This document shows positions 1-8,361 of a stretch of DNA of 39,719 nucleotides, in pieces. The DNA is taken from contig JAGASK010000038.1 of NCBI GenBank assembly GCA_017621815.1, positions 1 to 39,719 of the forward strand. Direction: 5' to 3'. Both the position numbers and the translations under genes were made by a program. The notes beneath the pieces are model-generated. The model worked only from the letters and a program-made list of their open reading frames with translations, was not told the DNA's origin and ran no database searches. Position 1 is the stretch's first letter; the number at the start of each line of letters is the position of its first letter. Source of the stretch: Lachnospiraceae bacterium (GTDB lineage Bacteria; Bacillota; Clostridia; Lachnospirales; Lachnospiraceae).

Positions 1-139
1 ATGCATGTACCCATGAGGGATGCCATACAGACGGCTTCAAGGAGAGCATTTGCAAAAGCATTATTTTGAAAAAATAAAACCGAAAAAGGCATCCTGGAAA
101 AACTGAAAGGTAAGTTGCCAATAAAGTGTTGACACAAAC
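1..139. repeat. Terminal inverted repeat, left copy (probable IS end)
   Basis: These 139 bases recur as an exact reverse complement at 39580-39718, and identity stops abruptly at base 140. This is the pattern expected when a repeated element, such as an insertion sequence, ends here with its body to the left of the window. Short open frames run in from the left: frame 1 reads to a TGA at 67-69 and frame 3 to a TAA at about 75-77, so the tail of a transposase could end here. I do not recognise the family. A perfect TTGACA at 129-134 points out of the element towards the first gene. The element boundary is inferred from only two copies. Confidence 0.8.
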
Positions 140-155
140 TTGAAACGGTAATTAT

Positions 156-184
156 TTGCGAAGGTGTGGCTGCTATGGTATACT
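156..184 (+). promoter_or_regulatory. Sigma-A type promoter for the first gene
   Basis: TTGCGA at 156-161 and TATACT at 179-184 are separated by 17 bp, about 75 bp upstream of the start codon at 263. It lies in unique sequence just inside the left repeat. Assignment is by consensus only. Confidence 0.5.
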
Positions 185-262
185 GATACCAATGGCATTT
201 TTTTGAAAAGAGTATGGGTTTCGCAATCACCCGATTTACCATAAGGTAAAGGAGTCAGGTTT

Positions 263-1795
263 ATGGCCTTAAAAATAAAAAAAGAATCTGTTTATTTAAT
301 ATTATATTGTGCAGTTTCAGCGTTTTTCATTCTGCTTTTTGCAACCCGTTCTTCCTTTCTTTATCCCTGTAATGACTGGAATGATGCAAACAGTTATTTT
401 TCCGTGGGCAAGGCGCTTTTTAACGGAAAGGTTCCTTATCGGGATGTATTTGACCAGAAGGGAATGTATCTTTACTTTTTTTACGGGCTTGCCTATCTTA
501 TATCACATACCACTTTTACAGGAGTATTTTTGCTGGAATTGATATTGGCGGTGTTTGATTTGGCCGGTATCTGTAAAATCCTTCAGCTTTATGTGAAAAA
601 AGCATCAGCGCTGATTCTGGCGCCCCTTACCCTTGCGGTAAGCTTTTCTTCCCAAAGCTTTTACTGGGGAGGAAGTGCGGAAGAAATATGTCTCCCCTTT
701 TTAATCTGGGGGCTTTATCTTTCCCTGCGCTATTTTAAAAAGGAATATCCGGGCAGGGCAATGAAGGGCAGGACAATATTCGCAGCAGGACTTTTGGCGG
801 GGATGGTCGCCAATATTAAGTTCACGGTGCTTGGATTTTTCTTTGCATGGATGATGTGCATTGCCTTTTCCTTTCTCGTACGGAAGGATTTGAAAGGAGC
901 TGTCAGGGGCTGTTTGATTTTCCTTGGAGGAATGGCAGTGACCTTTCTGCCCTGGCTCATTTATTTTGCGGTGAATCATGCCCTTTATTACTGGTATTGG
1001 GGCTATGTATATATTAATGTATTTGCCTACAGCAATCTGAACGGAGAAGGACCGGGAATTGCTGAAAGAGTATACACCCTTGCGAAGCTTCTTTATTGGG
1101 TGGCGGTTAAAAATATGGGTTACTTTATATTTGTCATTGCAGGCGTACTTTATGAATTTTTGGGCAAAAATGAAAAATGGCTGGAACGCTTCAATATTCT
1201 GTCCATGAGCTTTTTCTTATTTCTGGGAATTTACGTAGGAGGTTCGGAGCTTCCTTATTATGCCCTTCCCCTCTGCGTATTTACTGTGCTTGGATTTGCC
1301 TTAATTGGCAGAACAGGTGAGAGAATCTGTGAGAAACTGACGGAGAGGAAGGATTTTGGCAGAGGACGGCTCATGCCGGCGGCCGGATGCGGGGCGGCAG
1401 TTCTTGCGGGCGCAGTCTTTGTATATCTTACTTCTATGAATATTCCGTTTATGTCAGAAAAAAGAGAAAATATCTTCTTATATCAGTTTAAAGAAATTGT
1501 AGAGCAGAAGGAAAATCCCACGCTGCTGAATATCGGATGTCTGGATGCGGGACTTTATACGGTGTGTGATATTGTTCCCACCTGCCAGTGGTTTCAGACC
1601 CAGACTGTAATTATGGATACGGTCTTAAGCGAACAGGAGCGCTACATCAGGGAGGGACAGACAGATTTTGTCATAGCAAGGGACAGCTGGCCTGATGTGA
1701 TTTGGGATAATTATGAACTGGCAGCGAAGGCGCCCTGGAAGCTGGGTGAACAGGAATTTACTTATTACTTGTTTGAAAGAAAGGCAGGGCAGTAA
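263..1795 (+). CDS. GT-C fold membrane glycosyltransferase (PMT/ArnT-like)
   Basis: This 510-residue protein is almost entirely hydrophobic, with about 10 or more membrane segments. The first outside loop has the acidic pair D38/D41, followed by a 'PYRDVFDQKG' stretch typical of GT-C (family 39-like) enzymes that take sugars from polyprenyl-phosphate donors and act outside the membrane. The last roughly 100 residues form a soluble outside domain. The start is supported by AAAGGAG at 248-254, 8 bases before the ATG. The next gene begins 2 bases after the stop, so the two are probably co-transcribed. Acceptor and sugar cannot be read from sequence. Lipid-linked sugar transfer to a surface glycan fits the neighbouring acyltransferase and flippase-like genes. 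The fold class is fairly secure and the specificity unknown. Confidence 0.7.
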   Translation: MALKIKKESVYLILYCAVSAFFILLFATRSSFLYPCNDWNDANSYFSVGKALFNGKVPYRDVFDQKGMYLYFFYGLAYLISHTTFTGVFLLELILAVFDLAGICKILQLYVKKASALILAPLTLAVSFSSQSFYWGGSAEEICLPFLIWGLYLSLRYFKKEYPGRAMKGRTIFAAGLLAGMVANIKFTVLGFFFAWMMCIAFSFLVRKDLKGAVRGCLIFLGGMAVTFLPWLIYFAVNHALYYWYWGYVYINVFAYSNLNGEGPGIAERVYTLAKLLYWVAVKNMGYFIFVIAGVLYEFLGKNEKWLERFNILSMSFFLFLGIYVGGSELPYYALPLCVFTVLGFALIGRTGERICEKLTERKDFGRGRLMPAAGCGAAVLAGAVFVYLTSMNIPFMSEKRENIFLYQFKEIVEQKENPTLLNIGCLDAGLYTVCDIVPTCQWFQTQTVIMDTVLSEQERYIREGQTDFVIARDSWPDVIWDNYELAAKAPWKLGEQEFTYYLFERKAGQ

Positions 1796-1797
1796 AT

Positions 1798-2886
1798 ATG
1801 ATTGCATTAAAAATAATCAGCCTGATTATCTGGCTTTTCATCATTCCTTTTGGTGTAGGGCTTCTGCCGGCATATCTTTTGCCGGAAAAAGACAGAACGC
1901 CGGGAGCTGTTTTTGTTTACGGATATTTTGTTATGTTTGCATTGTTTGAGCTTGTGGGAATCCCTATAGTCATTTTTGTAACGTATCATTCTTTTTCCCT
2001 GCTTTCATACCTGTTTACGGCGCTTTCCCTGGCCCTGGGGCTTGCAGGCACGGCACTTACCTGGTTTGGCGGGAAAAAGGGATATAAGCTGGCTTTCTGG
2101 AAGAGAGAAGAATTAAAGCAAATGGCTTTGGAAGAAAAGATATGCTTTCTTATTTTCTTCCTGCTGCTGGCATTTCAGATGTATATGCTCTTTACAAGGG
2201 CTTCTTTTGACGGAGACGATGCTTATTACGGAGTGCAGGGAGTGATTGCGCAGCAGCTTGACAGTCTGTACCGCATTAATCCTTACACTGGAAGGAGCGC
2301 TCCCCTGGATGTTCGTCATGCGCTGGCGCTGATTCCGGTTTATGAAGCCTTTATAGGCAGAATGAGCGGCATTCATGCAACGATTATTGCCCACAGTGTG
2401 GTGCCCCCGGTTTTTCTTGCTTTGACTTACCTTGTGTATTTTCAGATTGGAAAAAGGCTGCTTCATAATAAAAAAGATATGCTGCCCATGTTTATGATAG
2501 TGCTGGCGCTGCTGCAGATGTTCGGAAATGTTTCCATTTATACTAACGAAACCTTTTTGCTTACAAGAACCTGGCAGGGAAAATCCTTAACGGGAAATTT
2601 TATATTACCCGGGGTATTTCTGATTTTCTTATGCCTGTTTGAAAATAATGCGGAAAGCGATAAGAAGGTATCTAAAGGTACGGGATACTGGATTTTGCTG
2701 GCATGTGTAAATCTTGCGGCAGGAGTGAGCAGCTCCCTGGCAGTTTTATTAAGCGCCCTTTTAGTGGCGGGTCTTGCTGTCCTTTTTGCCGCATATAAAC
2801 GGAAATTCAGCATTCTTGTAAAAGCGGCGCTGACCTGTATTCCCAGTGCGGTTTATGTGCTGACTTACCTGATTATCAGTCATTAG
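1798..2886 (+). CDS. DUF6077-like polytopic membrane protein, N-terminal part
   Basis: The protein has 362 residues with about eight membrane segments and a central loop carrying 'FDGDDAYYG', like the acidic first loop of GT-C enzymes. I recognise it as similar to the DUF6077 membrane family of Lachnospiraceae, whose function is unknown and whose members I recall as roughly 600 residues. Here the reading frame stops at a TAG after 'YLIISH', inside what looks like the membrane domain, and the missing C-terminal half appears to be the next gene at 2900. It starts 2 bases after the upstream stop and has only a weak ribosome site, suggesting coupled translation. It could be half of a two-subunit protein or a gene broken by frameshift. 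Confidence 0.6.
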   Translation: MIALKIISLIIWLFIIPFGVGLLPAYLLPEKDRTPGAVFVYGYFVMFALFELVGIPIVIFVTYHSFSLLSYLFTALSLALGLAGTALTWFGGKKGYKLAFWKREELKQMALEEKICFLIFFLLLAFQMYMLFTRASFDGDDAYYGVQGVIAQQLDSLYRINPYTGRSAPLDVRHALALIPVYEAFIGRMSGIHATIIAHSVVPPVFLALTYLVYFQIGKRLLHNKKDMLPMFMIVLALLQMFGNVSIYTNETFLLTRTWQGKSLTGNFILPGVFLIFLCLFENNAESDKKVSKGTGYWILLACVNLAAGVSSSLAVLLSALLVAGLAVLFAAYKRKFSILVKAALTCIPSAVYVLTYLIISH

Positions 2887-2899
2887 GAGGTGTGCGGCT

Positions 2900-3700
2900 A
2901 TGTTTGGAATTTTTATGGAAAGTCTTGTCATATTCAAGCTTTATACCGGGCTGAAGCTGTTAATCGTGTTATTTGCTCTTTCCTGGATATATCTTCTGGT
3001 TACGGAAAAGGATAAAAGGGTAAGGCTTTTATTTGTCTGGGCGCCGCCACTTATTATACTTCTGTTTTTGTTCCCCATAAGCCGTAAGCTTTTTGTGGCG
3101 GCAGGGCTGGACGGAGAAACTTATTACCGGATTCTCTGGACGATTCCCATGGGCGTGATAACGGCTTATGCATCCTGCCGGCTCTTTAGCAGGCATAAAA
3201 GAATCGGACTCATAATTACTTCTGTACTTGTGATATTGTGCGGAAGTCTTGTGTACAAAAACGGATATATTTCCAAAGCGGAAAATCTTTATCATATCCC
3301 AAATACAGTAATCCGCATCTGCGATCTGATTGCACCGGAAGGCGAAAGCGGCCAGGCAATGGTGGTGGTTCCGGAGGAACTGGTATATTATGTGCGTCAG
3401 TACAATGCATCTATCCGTATGCCCTATGGCAGGGAAATGGTAGCCAGTCAGTGGGATTATTATAATGAGGTATACGAGGCAATGGAAGGTACGGAAATTA
3501 TTGACCTGGAAAAACTGCTGGAGGCCACAAGGAAGGAATACTGCCAGTATATTGTGATTAATCCTGTAAGACAGGTAAAGGGCGACCCGGAAAAGCTGGG
3601 ACTTCAGCTTCTTTCCACCATAGACGGCTATCGTGTTTATAAGGACCCTGTAGCTGCGGCAGAGGTGGAAAGCTGGGGACAGTATTATGAGGAAGATTGA
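2900..3700 (+). CDS. DUF6077-like membrane protein, C-terminal part
   Basis: This 266-residue protein has about four membrane helices in the first 120 residues, then a soluble domain of about 145 residues with 'VVVPEELVYYVRQYNASI' and 'MPYGREM'. It looks like the missing second half of the 1798-2886 product. AGGAGG at 2885-2890, nine bases before the ATG, argues that it is translated in its own right. The reading frame differs by +1 from the upstream gene, and this frame is closed by a TGA at 2870. Function is unknown; association with the GT-C enzyme at 263 is inferred from the operon. Confidence 0.6.
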   Translation: MFGIFMESLVIFKLYTGLKLLIVLFALSWIYLLVTEKDKRVRLLFVWAPPLIILLFLFPISRKLFVAAGLDGETYYRILWTIPMGVITAYASCRLFSRHKRIGLIITSVLVILCGSLVYKNGYISKAENLYHIPNTVIRICDLIAPEGESGQAMVVVPEELVYYVRQYNASIRMPYGREMVASQWDYYNEVYEAMEGTEIIDLEKLLEATRKEYCQYIVINPVRQVKGDPEKLGLQLLSTIDGYRVYKDPVAAAEVESWGQYYEED

Positions 3701-3737
3701 CCGGGTTCATGAGTTTATAAGGATGAGGACTGAATAA

Positions 3738-5150
3738 ATGTTATTTAATTCGTATGCATTTGTGTTTCTTTTTTTCCCTTTGTTTTTCATAGGATTTTAC
3801 GGCAGTAAAAAATTCAGAAAAGCCTTACTTACCAAGGCTTTTCTCATTTTGATGTCTTTGTGGTTCTATGGCTTTTTAAATCCGGCGAATGTACCTGTGC
3901 TGTTGTTAAGCATGGTGGTGAATTATGGGATTTATCTGTGGATGAAGAAGAAAAAAGAAAAGAAACTCCCTCTTGTCACAGGTCTTTTTCTCAATCTGGG
4001 GTCGCTGTTTCTTTTCAAATATACGGACTCAGCGTTTGTTCCTCTTGGTATCAGCTTTTTCACTTTCAGCCAGGTGGCTTTTCTGATGGAAGTCTATAGG
4101 GGAAATATAAAAACTTTTGATTTTTGGGATTATGGTGTTTATATTACCTTTTTCCCCAAGCTGGCGGAAGGTCCCATTGCCCTGCCCGGGGAAATGGAAG
4201 GGCAGATGGAAAAGGTATTAAAGACTCCTTTTGACTGGGAAAAATTTTACAGAAGCTTATGCCTGTTTGTTCTTGGGCTTGCCAAGAAGGTGCTGCTGGC
4301 GGATACCCTTGGAGGAGCAGTTGATTATGGTTATGCCAATCTGACAGCGCTGAATTCAGGAGATGCAATTATTGTTATGCTGTCTTATACCCTCCAGATT
4401 TATTTCGATTTCAGCGGCTATACGGATATGGCAATGGGAATTGCGGGAATGCTCGGATTCGATTTGCCTCTCAATTTTAATTCGCCTTATAAAGCAGCCA
4501 ATATTCTGGAATTCTGGAAGGGCTGGCATATTACCCTGACAAGATTTTTTACAAGATATCTGTACATTCCCCTTGGAGGAAACAGAAAAGGGGAAGCGAG
4601 GACCTATATTAATACACTGATTGTCTTTTTTGTCAGCGGCATCTGGCATGGGGCAGGAATCAACTTTATCATATGGGGAATGCTCCACGGCATTTTGTAT
4701 GTGATTACCAGATGGCGGATGAAAGGGAAAAAGGCTTCTTCAGGAAAAATAAAGCATGTGATTTCTGGTTTTGGAACTTTTTTATATGTAAATATAGCGT
4801 GGGTATTTTTCCGTGCACCGTCGGTAAAGGATGGGATTTCGCTGCTTCGGAAAATTGCGGCCTGCCGGTTTGGAAGAATTAACTGGGATATGGCAGGTTA
4901 CTTTAATCTGGATGAATTCTGGTATGTGATTAAAGTGCTTCATATTGACAGCTGGCAGTATGCTCATTATATTCTAATGGTTTTGATTCTGCTTGTGGCG
5001 CTTTGTATTGTATTTTTTGCCAAAAACGCCGTAACGGCGGCAGGAAAAATAAAGCCTTCGGCGGTTAATACGCTGATTATGGCAGTGCTGTTTGTATGGT
5101 GTGTTATTACCTTTTCGGAGGTCAGCTCCTTTATTTACTTTAATTTTTAG
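3738..5150 (+). CDS. MBOAT-family O-acyltransferase (AlgI/DltB-like)
   Basis: The protein has 470 residues with about ten or more membrane segments and the usual family opening 'MLFNSYAFVFLFF'. The diagnostic MBOAT block spans residues 255-320, with 'FWKGWHITLT' and 'YIPLGGNRKG' followed by 'SGIWHGAG'. H304 is the likely catalytic His, and a second conserved His is at 317. Members of this family pass an acyl group, usually acetyl, across the membrane for O-acetylation of extracellular polysaccharides. They typically work with an SGNH-type partner encoded next door, here the gene at 5178. The length is normal and the gene looks intact. It belongs to the same run of plus-strand genes from 263. 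Confidence 0.9.
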   Translation: MLFNSYAFVFLFFPLFFIGFYGSKKFRKALLTKAFLILMSLWFYGFLNPANVPVLLLSMVVNYGIYLWMKKKKEKKLPLVTGLFLNLGSLFLFKYTDSAFVPLGISFFTFSQVAFLMEVYRGNIKTFDFWDYGVYITFFPKLAEGPIALPGEMEGQMEKVLKTPFDWEKFYRSLCLFVLGLAKKVLLADTLGGAVDYGYANLTALNSGDAIIVMLSYTLQIYFDFSGYTDMAMGIAGMLGFDLPLNFNSPYKAANILEFWKGWHITLTRFFTRYLYIPLGGNRKGEARTYINTLIVFFVSGIWHGAGINFIIWGMLHGILYVITRWRMKGKKASSGKIKHVISGFGTFLYVNIAWVFFRAPSVKDGISLLRKIAACRFGRINWDMAGYFNLDEFWYVIKVLHIDSWQYAHYILMVLILLVALCIVFFAKNAVTAAGKIKPSAVNTLIMAVLFVWCVITFSEVSSFIYFNF

Positions 5151-5177
5151 GGTAAAAGAAAAAGAATGGAGGATAAA

Positions 5178-6275
5178 ATGCGAAATATGCAGAAAAAAGA
5201 AGTCAGGAAAAATCCATTTAAAAGAGCAGTGATGGGTTTTATGGGTCTGGCAGCTGCTTTTTGTATCGTGATTGCGGCGCTGGTGGTTTTCGTTGACCCT
5301 TTTTTTCACTATCATAAGCCGCTTTCGGGTTTTCCCTATCTGATTGATAATCAGCTTTCGCAAAATCCGGGTATGGCAGCACATATGGATTATGACAGTG
5401 TTATACTCGGCTCATCCATGACTGTAAACTTCAACACGGACTGGTTTAAGGAGCTTATGGGACTGAATACCATCAAGCTCAGTTACAGCGGGGCTTTTCC
5501 TAAGGATCAGTCCAATATTATGAAGATTATTTTTAACGGTAATCATCAGGTGAAAAAGGTTTTTTTGGGTGTGGACGTGATTACTTATACCGGAGGGGTG
5601 GAGGAAACCAAATATCCCATTCCGGAATATCTGTATGATAATAATTATTTCAATGATATTCAGTATGTGCTGAATAAGGATGTGCTTTTGAATTATATCC
5701 TTCGCCCCCTTGCTGACCCTGATCCCACCAATCTTGCTACGGTGTATGCCAGCTGGTGGACAGAAGAATATTACAGTGAGCAGTGGGTGCTGCATAATTA
5801 TACTTCACCGGAGCAGGTACTTGAAAAGACAGCTGCGGATGCTTATATTCCCGGTGTAAAGGCGAACCTGGATGTGAATATCTGCCCTTTTATTGAGGAT
5901 AATCCAAATACGCAGTTTGTGGTCTTCTTTCCGCCCTACAGCATCCTGTACTGGAATGATGTGCTGAAAGAAAATCACCTGGAAGCCACCATGGAAGAGT
6001 ACCGCTACATTGCGGAAAGGCTGAATGAATATGATAATGTGGAGGTATACTTTTTCCCTGACAGGGAGGATATTATTCTTGACTTAAATCACTATGCGGA
6101 TTACAGCCATTATCATCCCGATTATAATCGTTTTATGACAGAGTGTTTTACAAATGGAACAGGGCTTGTGGCGAAAAACGGTGACGAAGAAGGTAAGACT
6201 ATAGACGAATATCTTTCTCACATGAGGGAAATCGTGGATGAGTTTGATTTTGAAGAACTGCTTGCACGGAAGTAG
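5178..6275 (+). CDS. Membrane-anchored SGNH-like acyltransferase partner of the MBOAT protein
   Basis: The protein has an N-terminal signal-anchor at about residues 20-40, then an extracellular domain. A catalytic serine candidate lies in 'ILGSSMT' (S79/S80), and a C-terminal D308 with H311/H313 in 'DYSHYHPDYN' matches the D-x-x-H block of SGNH enzymes. The AlgX/AlgJ/DltD class of partners receives acyl groups from an MBOAT protein and transfers them to glycan. I chose ATG 5178 over the in-frame ATG at 5166 because GGAGG at 5168-5172 sits properly only for 5178, giving 365 residues. The gene starts 27 bases after the MBOAT stop. Acetylation of a surface glycan is inferred. Confidence 0.75.
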   Translation: MRNMQKKEVRKNPFKRAVMGFMGLAAAFCIVIAALVVFVDPFFHYHKPLSGFPYLIDNQLSQNPGMAAHMDYDSVILGSSMTVNFNTDWFKELMGLNTIKLSYSGAFPKDQSNIMKIIFNGNHQVKKVFLGVDVITYTGGVEETKYPIPEYLYDNNYFNDIQYVLNKDVLLNYILRPLADPDPTNLATVYASWWTEEYYSEQWVLHNYTSPEQVLEKTAADAYIPGVKANLDVNICPFIEDNPNTQFVVFFPPYSILYWNDVLKENHLEATMEEYRYIAERLNEYDNVEVYFFPDREDIILDLNHYADYSHYHPDYNRFMTECFTNGTGLVAKNGDEEGKTIDEYLSHMREIVDEFDFEELLARK

Positions 6276-6293
6276 GAATTAGGACAATAATAT

Positions 6294-6321
6294 AAAAAAG
6301 GCACCCTTGCGGTGCCCTTTT
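6294..6321. terminator. Bidirectional intrinsic terminator
   Basis: GGCACC (6300-6305) pairs with GGTGCC (6311-6316) around a 5-base loop. An A-run precedes it and TTTT follows, so it can serve both the plus-strand operon ending at 6275 and the minus-strand gene ending at 6323. Confidence 0.85.
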
Positions 6322-6322
6322 A

Positions 6323-7363
6323 CTATTCTGCGGCAGAGGAAACGGTTCCCATTCTGTTGTTGATGATATCTGCAATTCTGTCAGCCAGCTTTTCACGGCC
6401 TTTTTCATTATAATGCATATGGTCAGCCATGTATTCTTCGTAATTATCTTCATTAATAGTGCCGAAGTAATTGTCAATAATGGAAACGCCGCAGTCCATA
6501 GCGGCATCAACTTCTTTTACCAGGTAATGATTCAAAGTGCCGTTGCCTAAATCGGTAATGGTGCCGCTGTGCAGCTTGCCGTCCTCATCCAGATATTGGG
6601 CGTAGGTGGGAGACATTACGAAGACTCTGATATACGGCCAGGTGGACTGGATATTATTAAGGGTGGTACGAAGTCCTCCGGTAAAAGCAGTAACATCATT
6701 AGGATTGTCAGGGTTGTCGGAGGGGGTTCCCATATTGTAATCCGTGCTGTCATACATGATAATGATGATATCAACCTTGTCCATATCCACAGTTTTCATT
6801 ACATCCACAGACTCAAGGTAACGGGGGTCAGGTTCATCATTTGCAATGGAATTAATTGCTGTAAACTCATTGTTTCTGAAGCATTCCACTACATAGTAAA
6901 GATTGAAATGGTCTCTGGTATATTCGGGATTATAAACGGGATATTTACAGGCTGCCGAGGAATCGGGGAAGGAACAGTCATAAACCACCGCATTTGTTTT
7001 TTTACCGATTTTGGCAGCAAGACCGTCTTCACTTCTGTCATCTGAAAAAGGATTATTTCCAAGGCAGAGGATAGTGGTGACGCCGTCATCTTCATGTCCT
7101 TCAAGGCGGGAAGAATCCATGGGAATAATCATATCCAGCGTTTCAATATCAAACTCCGAAGCATCCACGTCCATATCATCATCTGAAAGACGGGTGCCCT
7201 GATTCCATTTTACAAGACGGTAGACAGAAATGCCGGCAATCAGGACTATTGCCAAAATCAGAATGACATGCAGATTAATTCTGAATTTTCTGTCATTGTT
7301 TTTGCCAGAGGCCGGTTCTTTGTCCGCCTGCTCCTCATTTAAGTTATTGTTATTTTTAATCAT
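6323..7363 (-). CDS. Membrane-anchored SGNH/GDSL-like protein, nucleophile block altered
   Basis: This 346-residue protein has a charged N-terminus, one signal-anchor at about residues 30-50 and an extracellular SGNH-like domain. The C-terminal D314-H315-M316-H317 block is intact. At block I, where G-D-S normally supplies the nucleophile, the sequence reads G102-N103-N104, with the nearest serine at 107, so it may be catalytically altered or a pseudo-enzyme. The start was set at 7363, not the in-frame ATG at 7387, because AAAGGAG (7372-7378, minus strand) lies 8 bases upstream of it. It is convergent with the MBOAT operon. A role in glycan acylation or deacylation is a guess from context. Confidence 0.7.
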   Translation of the reverse strand: MIKNNNNLNEEQADKEPASGKNNDRKFRINLHVILILAIVLIAGISVYRLVKWNQGTRLSDDDMDVDASEFDIETLDMIIPMDSSRLEGHEDDGVTTILCLGNNPFSDDRSEDGLAAKIGKKTNAVVYDCSFPDSSAACKYPVYNPEYTRDHFNLYYVVECFRNNEFTAINSIANDEPDPRYLESVDVMKTVDMDKVDIIIIMYDSTDYNMGTPSDNPDNPNDVTAFTGGLRTTLNNIQSTWPYIRVFVMSPTYAQYLDEDGKLHSGTITDLGNGTLNHYLVKEVDAAMDCGVSIIDNYFGTINEDNYEEYMADHMHYNEKGREKLADRIADIINNRMGTVSSAAE

Positions 7364-7443
7364 AGAATAATCTCCTTTAGATAGCATTTTCCCTGTTATT
7401 CTACTATTATTTGGACGAAAAATCTATATATTCATAAAAATTT

Positions 7444-7471
7444 AATATACCTGAAAAGAAGAGTGTGTTAA
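7444..7471 (-). promoter_or_regulatory. Promoter for the minus-strand SGNH-like gene
   Basis: On the minus strand, TTAACA (7471-7466) and TATATT (7449-7444) are separated by 16 bp, about 80 bp upstream of the start at 7363. Both hexamers match 5 of 6 consensus bases. Confidence 0.55.
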
Positions 7472-7481
7472 AATTATCTGG

Positions 7482-7510
7482 TTGAAAAAATGTTACAGTT
7501 CACATCCAAT
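7482..7510 (+). promoter_or_regulatory. Weak promoter candidate for the SMR pair
   Basis: TTGAAA at 7482-7487 and TCCAAT at 7505-7510 have 17 bp between them. The -10 is poor. It is the best site I see on the plus strand of this divergent intergenic region. Confidence 0.3.
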
Positions 7511-7592
7511 GTCAAAAGCAGGCATTTTGGCGCAGACATCGGAGACGTGAGTGCCGGGTGAAAAGCCGTAAAGCGGCAGAATGAGAGGAAAG

Positions 7593-7949
7593 ATGAAGAC
7601 TAAAATTGCGGTAAAAGATATTCTGATGCTGCAGGCAGTATTTTTAATTTACAGTGTTAACAGTATTGTGGCTAAACTGGCAGCAGGTGAAGAGCGCTTT
7701 AGCATTATGTTTTTTGTATTTTACGGATTAGAGCTTGTTATTCTTGGAGTATATGCCCTTTTGTGGCAGCAGATTATTAAGAAAATCGAACTGTCTGTAG
7801 CATATGCCAATAAAGCGGTAACCTTAATATGGGCTATGATTTGGGGAAGCCTTTTGTTTAAGGAACAGATAACCCTGCCCAAAATAGCAGGTATTTTACT
7901 GGTGATTGCAGGAATTGTAATTTTAAACAGCGGAAAGGAGGAAGAATAA
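7593..7949 (+). CDS. SMR/DMT-type small membrane transporter subunit (ArnE/F-like), first of pair
   Basis: About 118 residues form four predicted membrane helices, with the SMR-like ending 'GILLVIAGIVIL'. Small four-helix proteins encoded in pairs include the ArnE/ArnF flippase, which moves undecaprenyl-linked sugar across the membrane, and paired multidrug pumps. The gene shares its last base with the start of a second four-helix protein. A GT-C enzyme nearby makes a lipid-linked sugar flippase attractive, but this is inference. An in-frame ATG at 7581 is possible; 7593 is preferred because a GAGG-containing purine run lies 5 bases upstream and the extra N-terminus looks non-helical. Confidence 0.65.
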   Translation: MKTKIAVKDILMLQAVFLIYSVNSIVAKLAAGEERFSIMFFVFYGLELVILGVYALLWQQIIKKIELSVAYANKAVTLIWAMIWGSLLFKEQITLPKIAGILLVIAGIVILNSGKEEE

Positions 7950-8284
7950 TGAACATGCATTTAATGGTATTAATTATTTCTGTTCTGGTAGCCTCTTTTT
8001 CCCAGATTCTGCTGAAAAAAAGTGCGGGAAAAACTTACAGCTCCGTAATTTTTGAATATTTGAATCCCTATGTAATCTGCGGTTATGGCATGATGTTTTT
8101 ATCCATGTTCCTGACAATCATTGCTTATGAGGGAATGGAATTTACCAATGTTCAGATTGTGGAAGCAACCGGCTACATTATGGTTCTTATATTAAGCTAT
8201 TTCTTTTTTCATGAAAAAATCACGAAGAGGAAGCTTTTGGGAATGCTTTTTATATTCGCAGGAATCGCGGTGTATTATTTATAG
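7949..8284 (+). CDS. SMR/DMT-type small membrane transporter subunit, second of pair
   Basis: The protein has 111 residues with four predicted helices: an N-terminal 'FSQILLKKSAG' motif, a central Glu in 'QIVEATGYIMV', and a final helix 'GMLFIFAGIAVYYL'. It overlaps the previous gene by one base and has a strong AAAGGAGG-type ribosome site inside that gene, so the two are surely translated together, probably as a heterodimer. The family includes EmrE-type drug pumps and ArnF-type lipid-sugar flippase subunits. The glycan context favours the latter but does not prove it. Confidence 0.7.
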   Translation: MNMHLMVLIISVLVASFSQILLKKSAGKTYSSVIFEYLNPYVICGYGMMFLSMFLTIIAYEGMEFTNVQIVEATGYIMVLILSYFFFHEKITKRKLLGMLFIFAGIAVYYL

Positions 8285-8295
8285 AAAAAGAAAGA

Positions 8296-8320
8296 GGGAC
8301 CGGAAAAACCGATCCCTTTT
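8296..8320 (+). terminator. Intrinsic terminator after the SMR pair
   Basis: GGGACCGG (8296-8303) and CCGATCCC (8309-8316) pair with one mismatch around an AAAAA loop, followed by TTTT. Confidence 0.8.
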
Positions 8321-8361
8321 CTCTTACGTTTCATGAAAGGCAGAAAGCAGGCTTTCTGTTT

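Noticed and set aside
1-77. Assigning the repeat to a named IS family
   Set aside because: Only the last few codons of a possible transposase are visible, in competing frames; no diagnostic motif.
6569-7045. Plus-strand 158-residue frame
   Set aside because: It lies opposite the SGNH-like gene, which has a ribosome site, a membrane anchor and family motifs.
7509-7550. 13-residue leader peptide before the SMR pair
   Set aside because: No ribosome site and no nearby terminator or regulatory hairpin.
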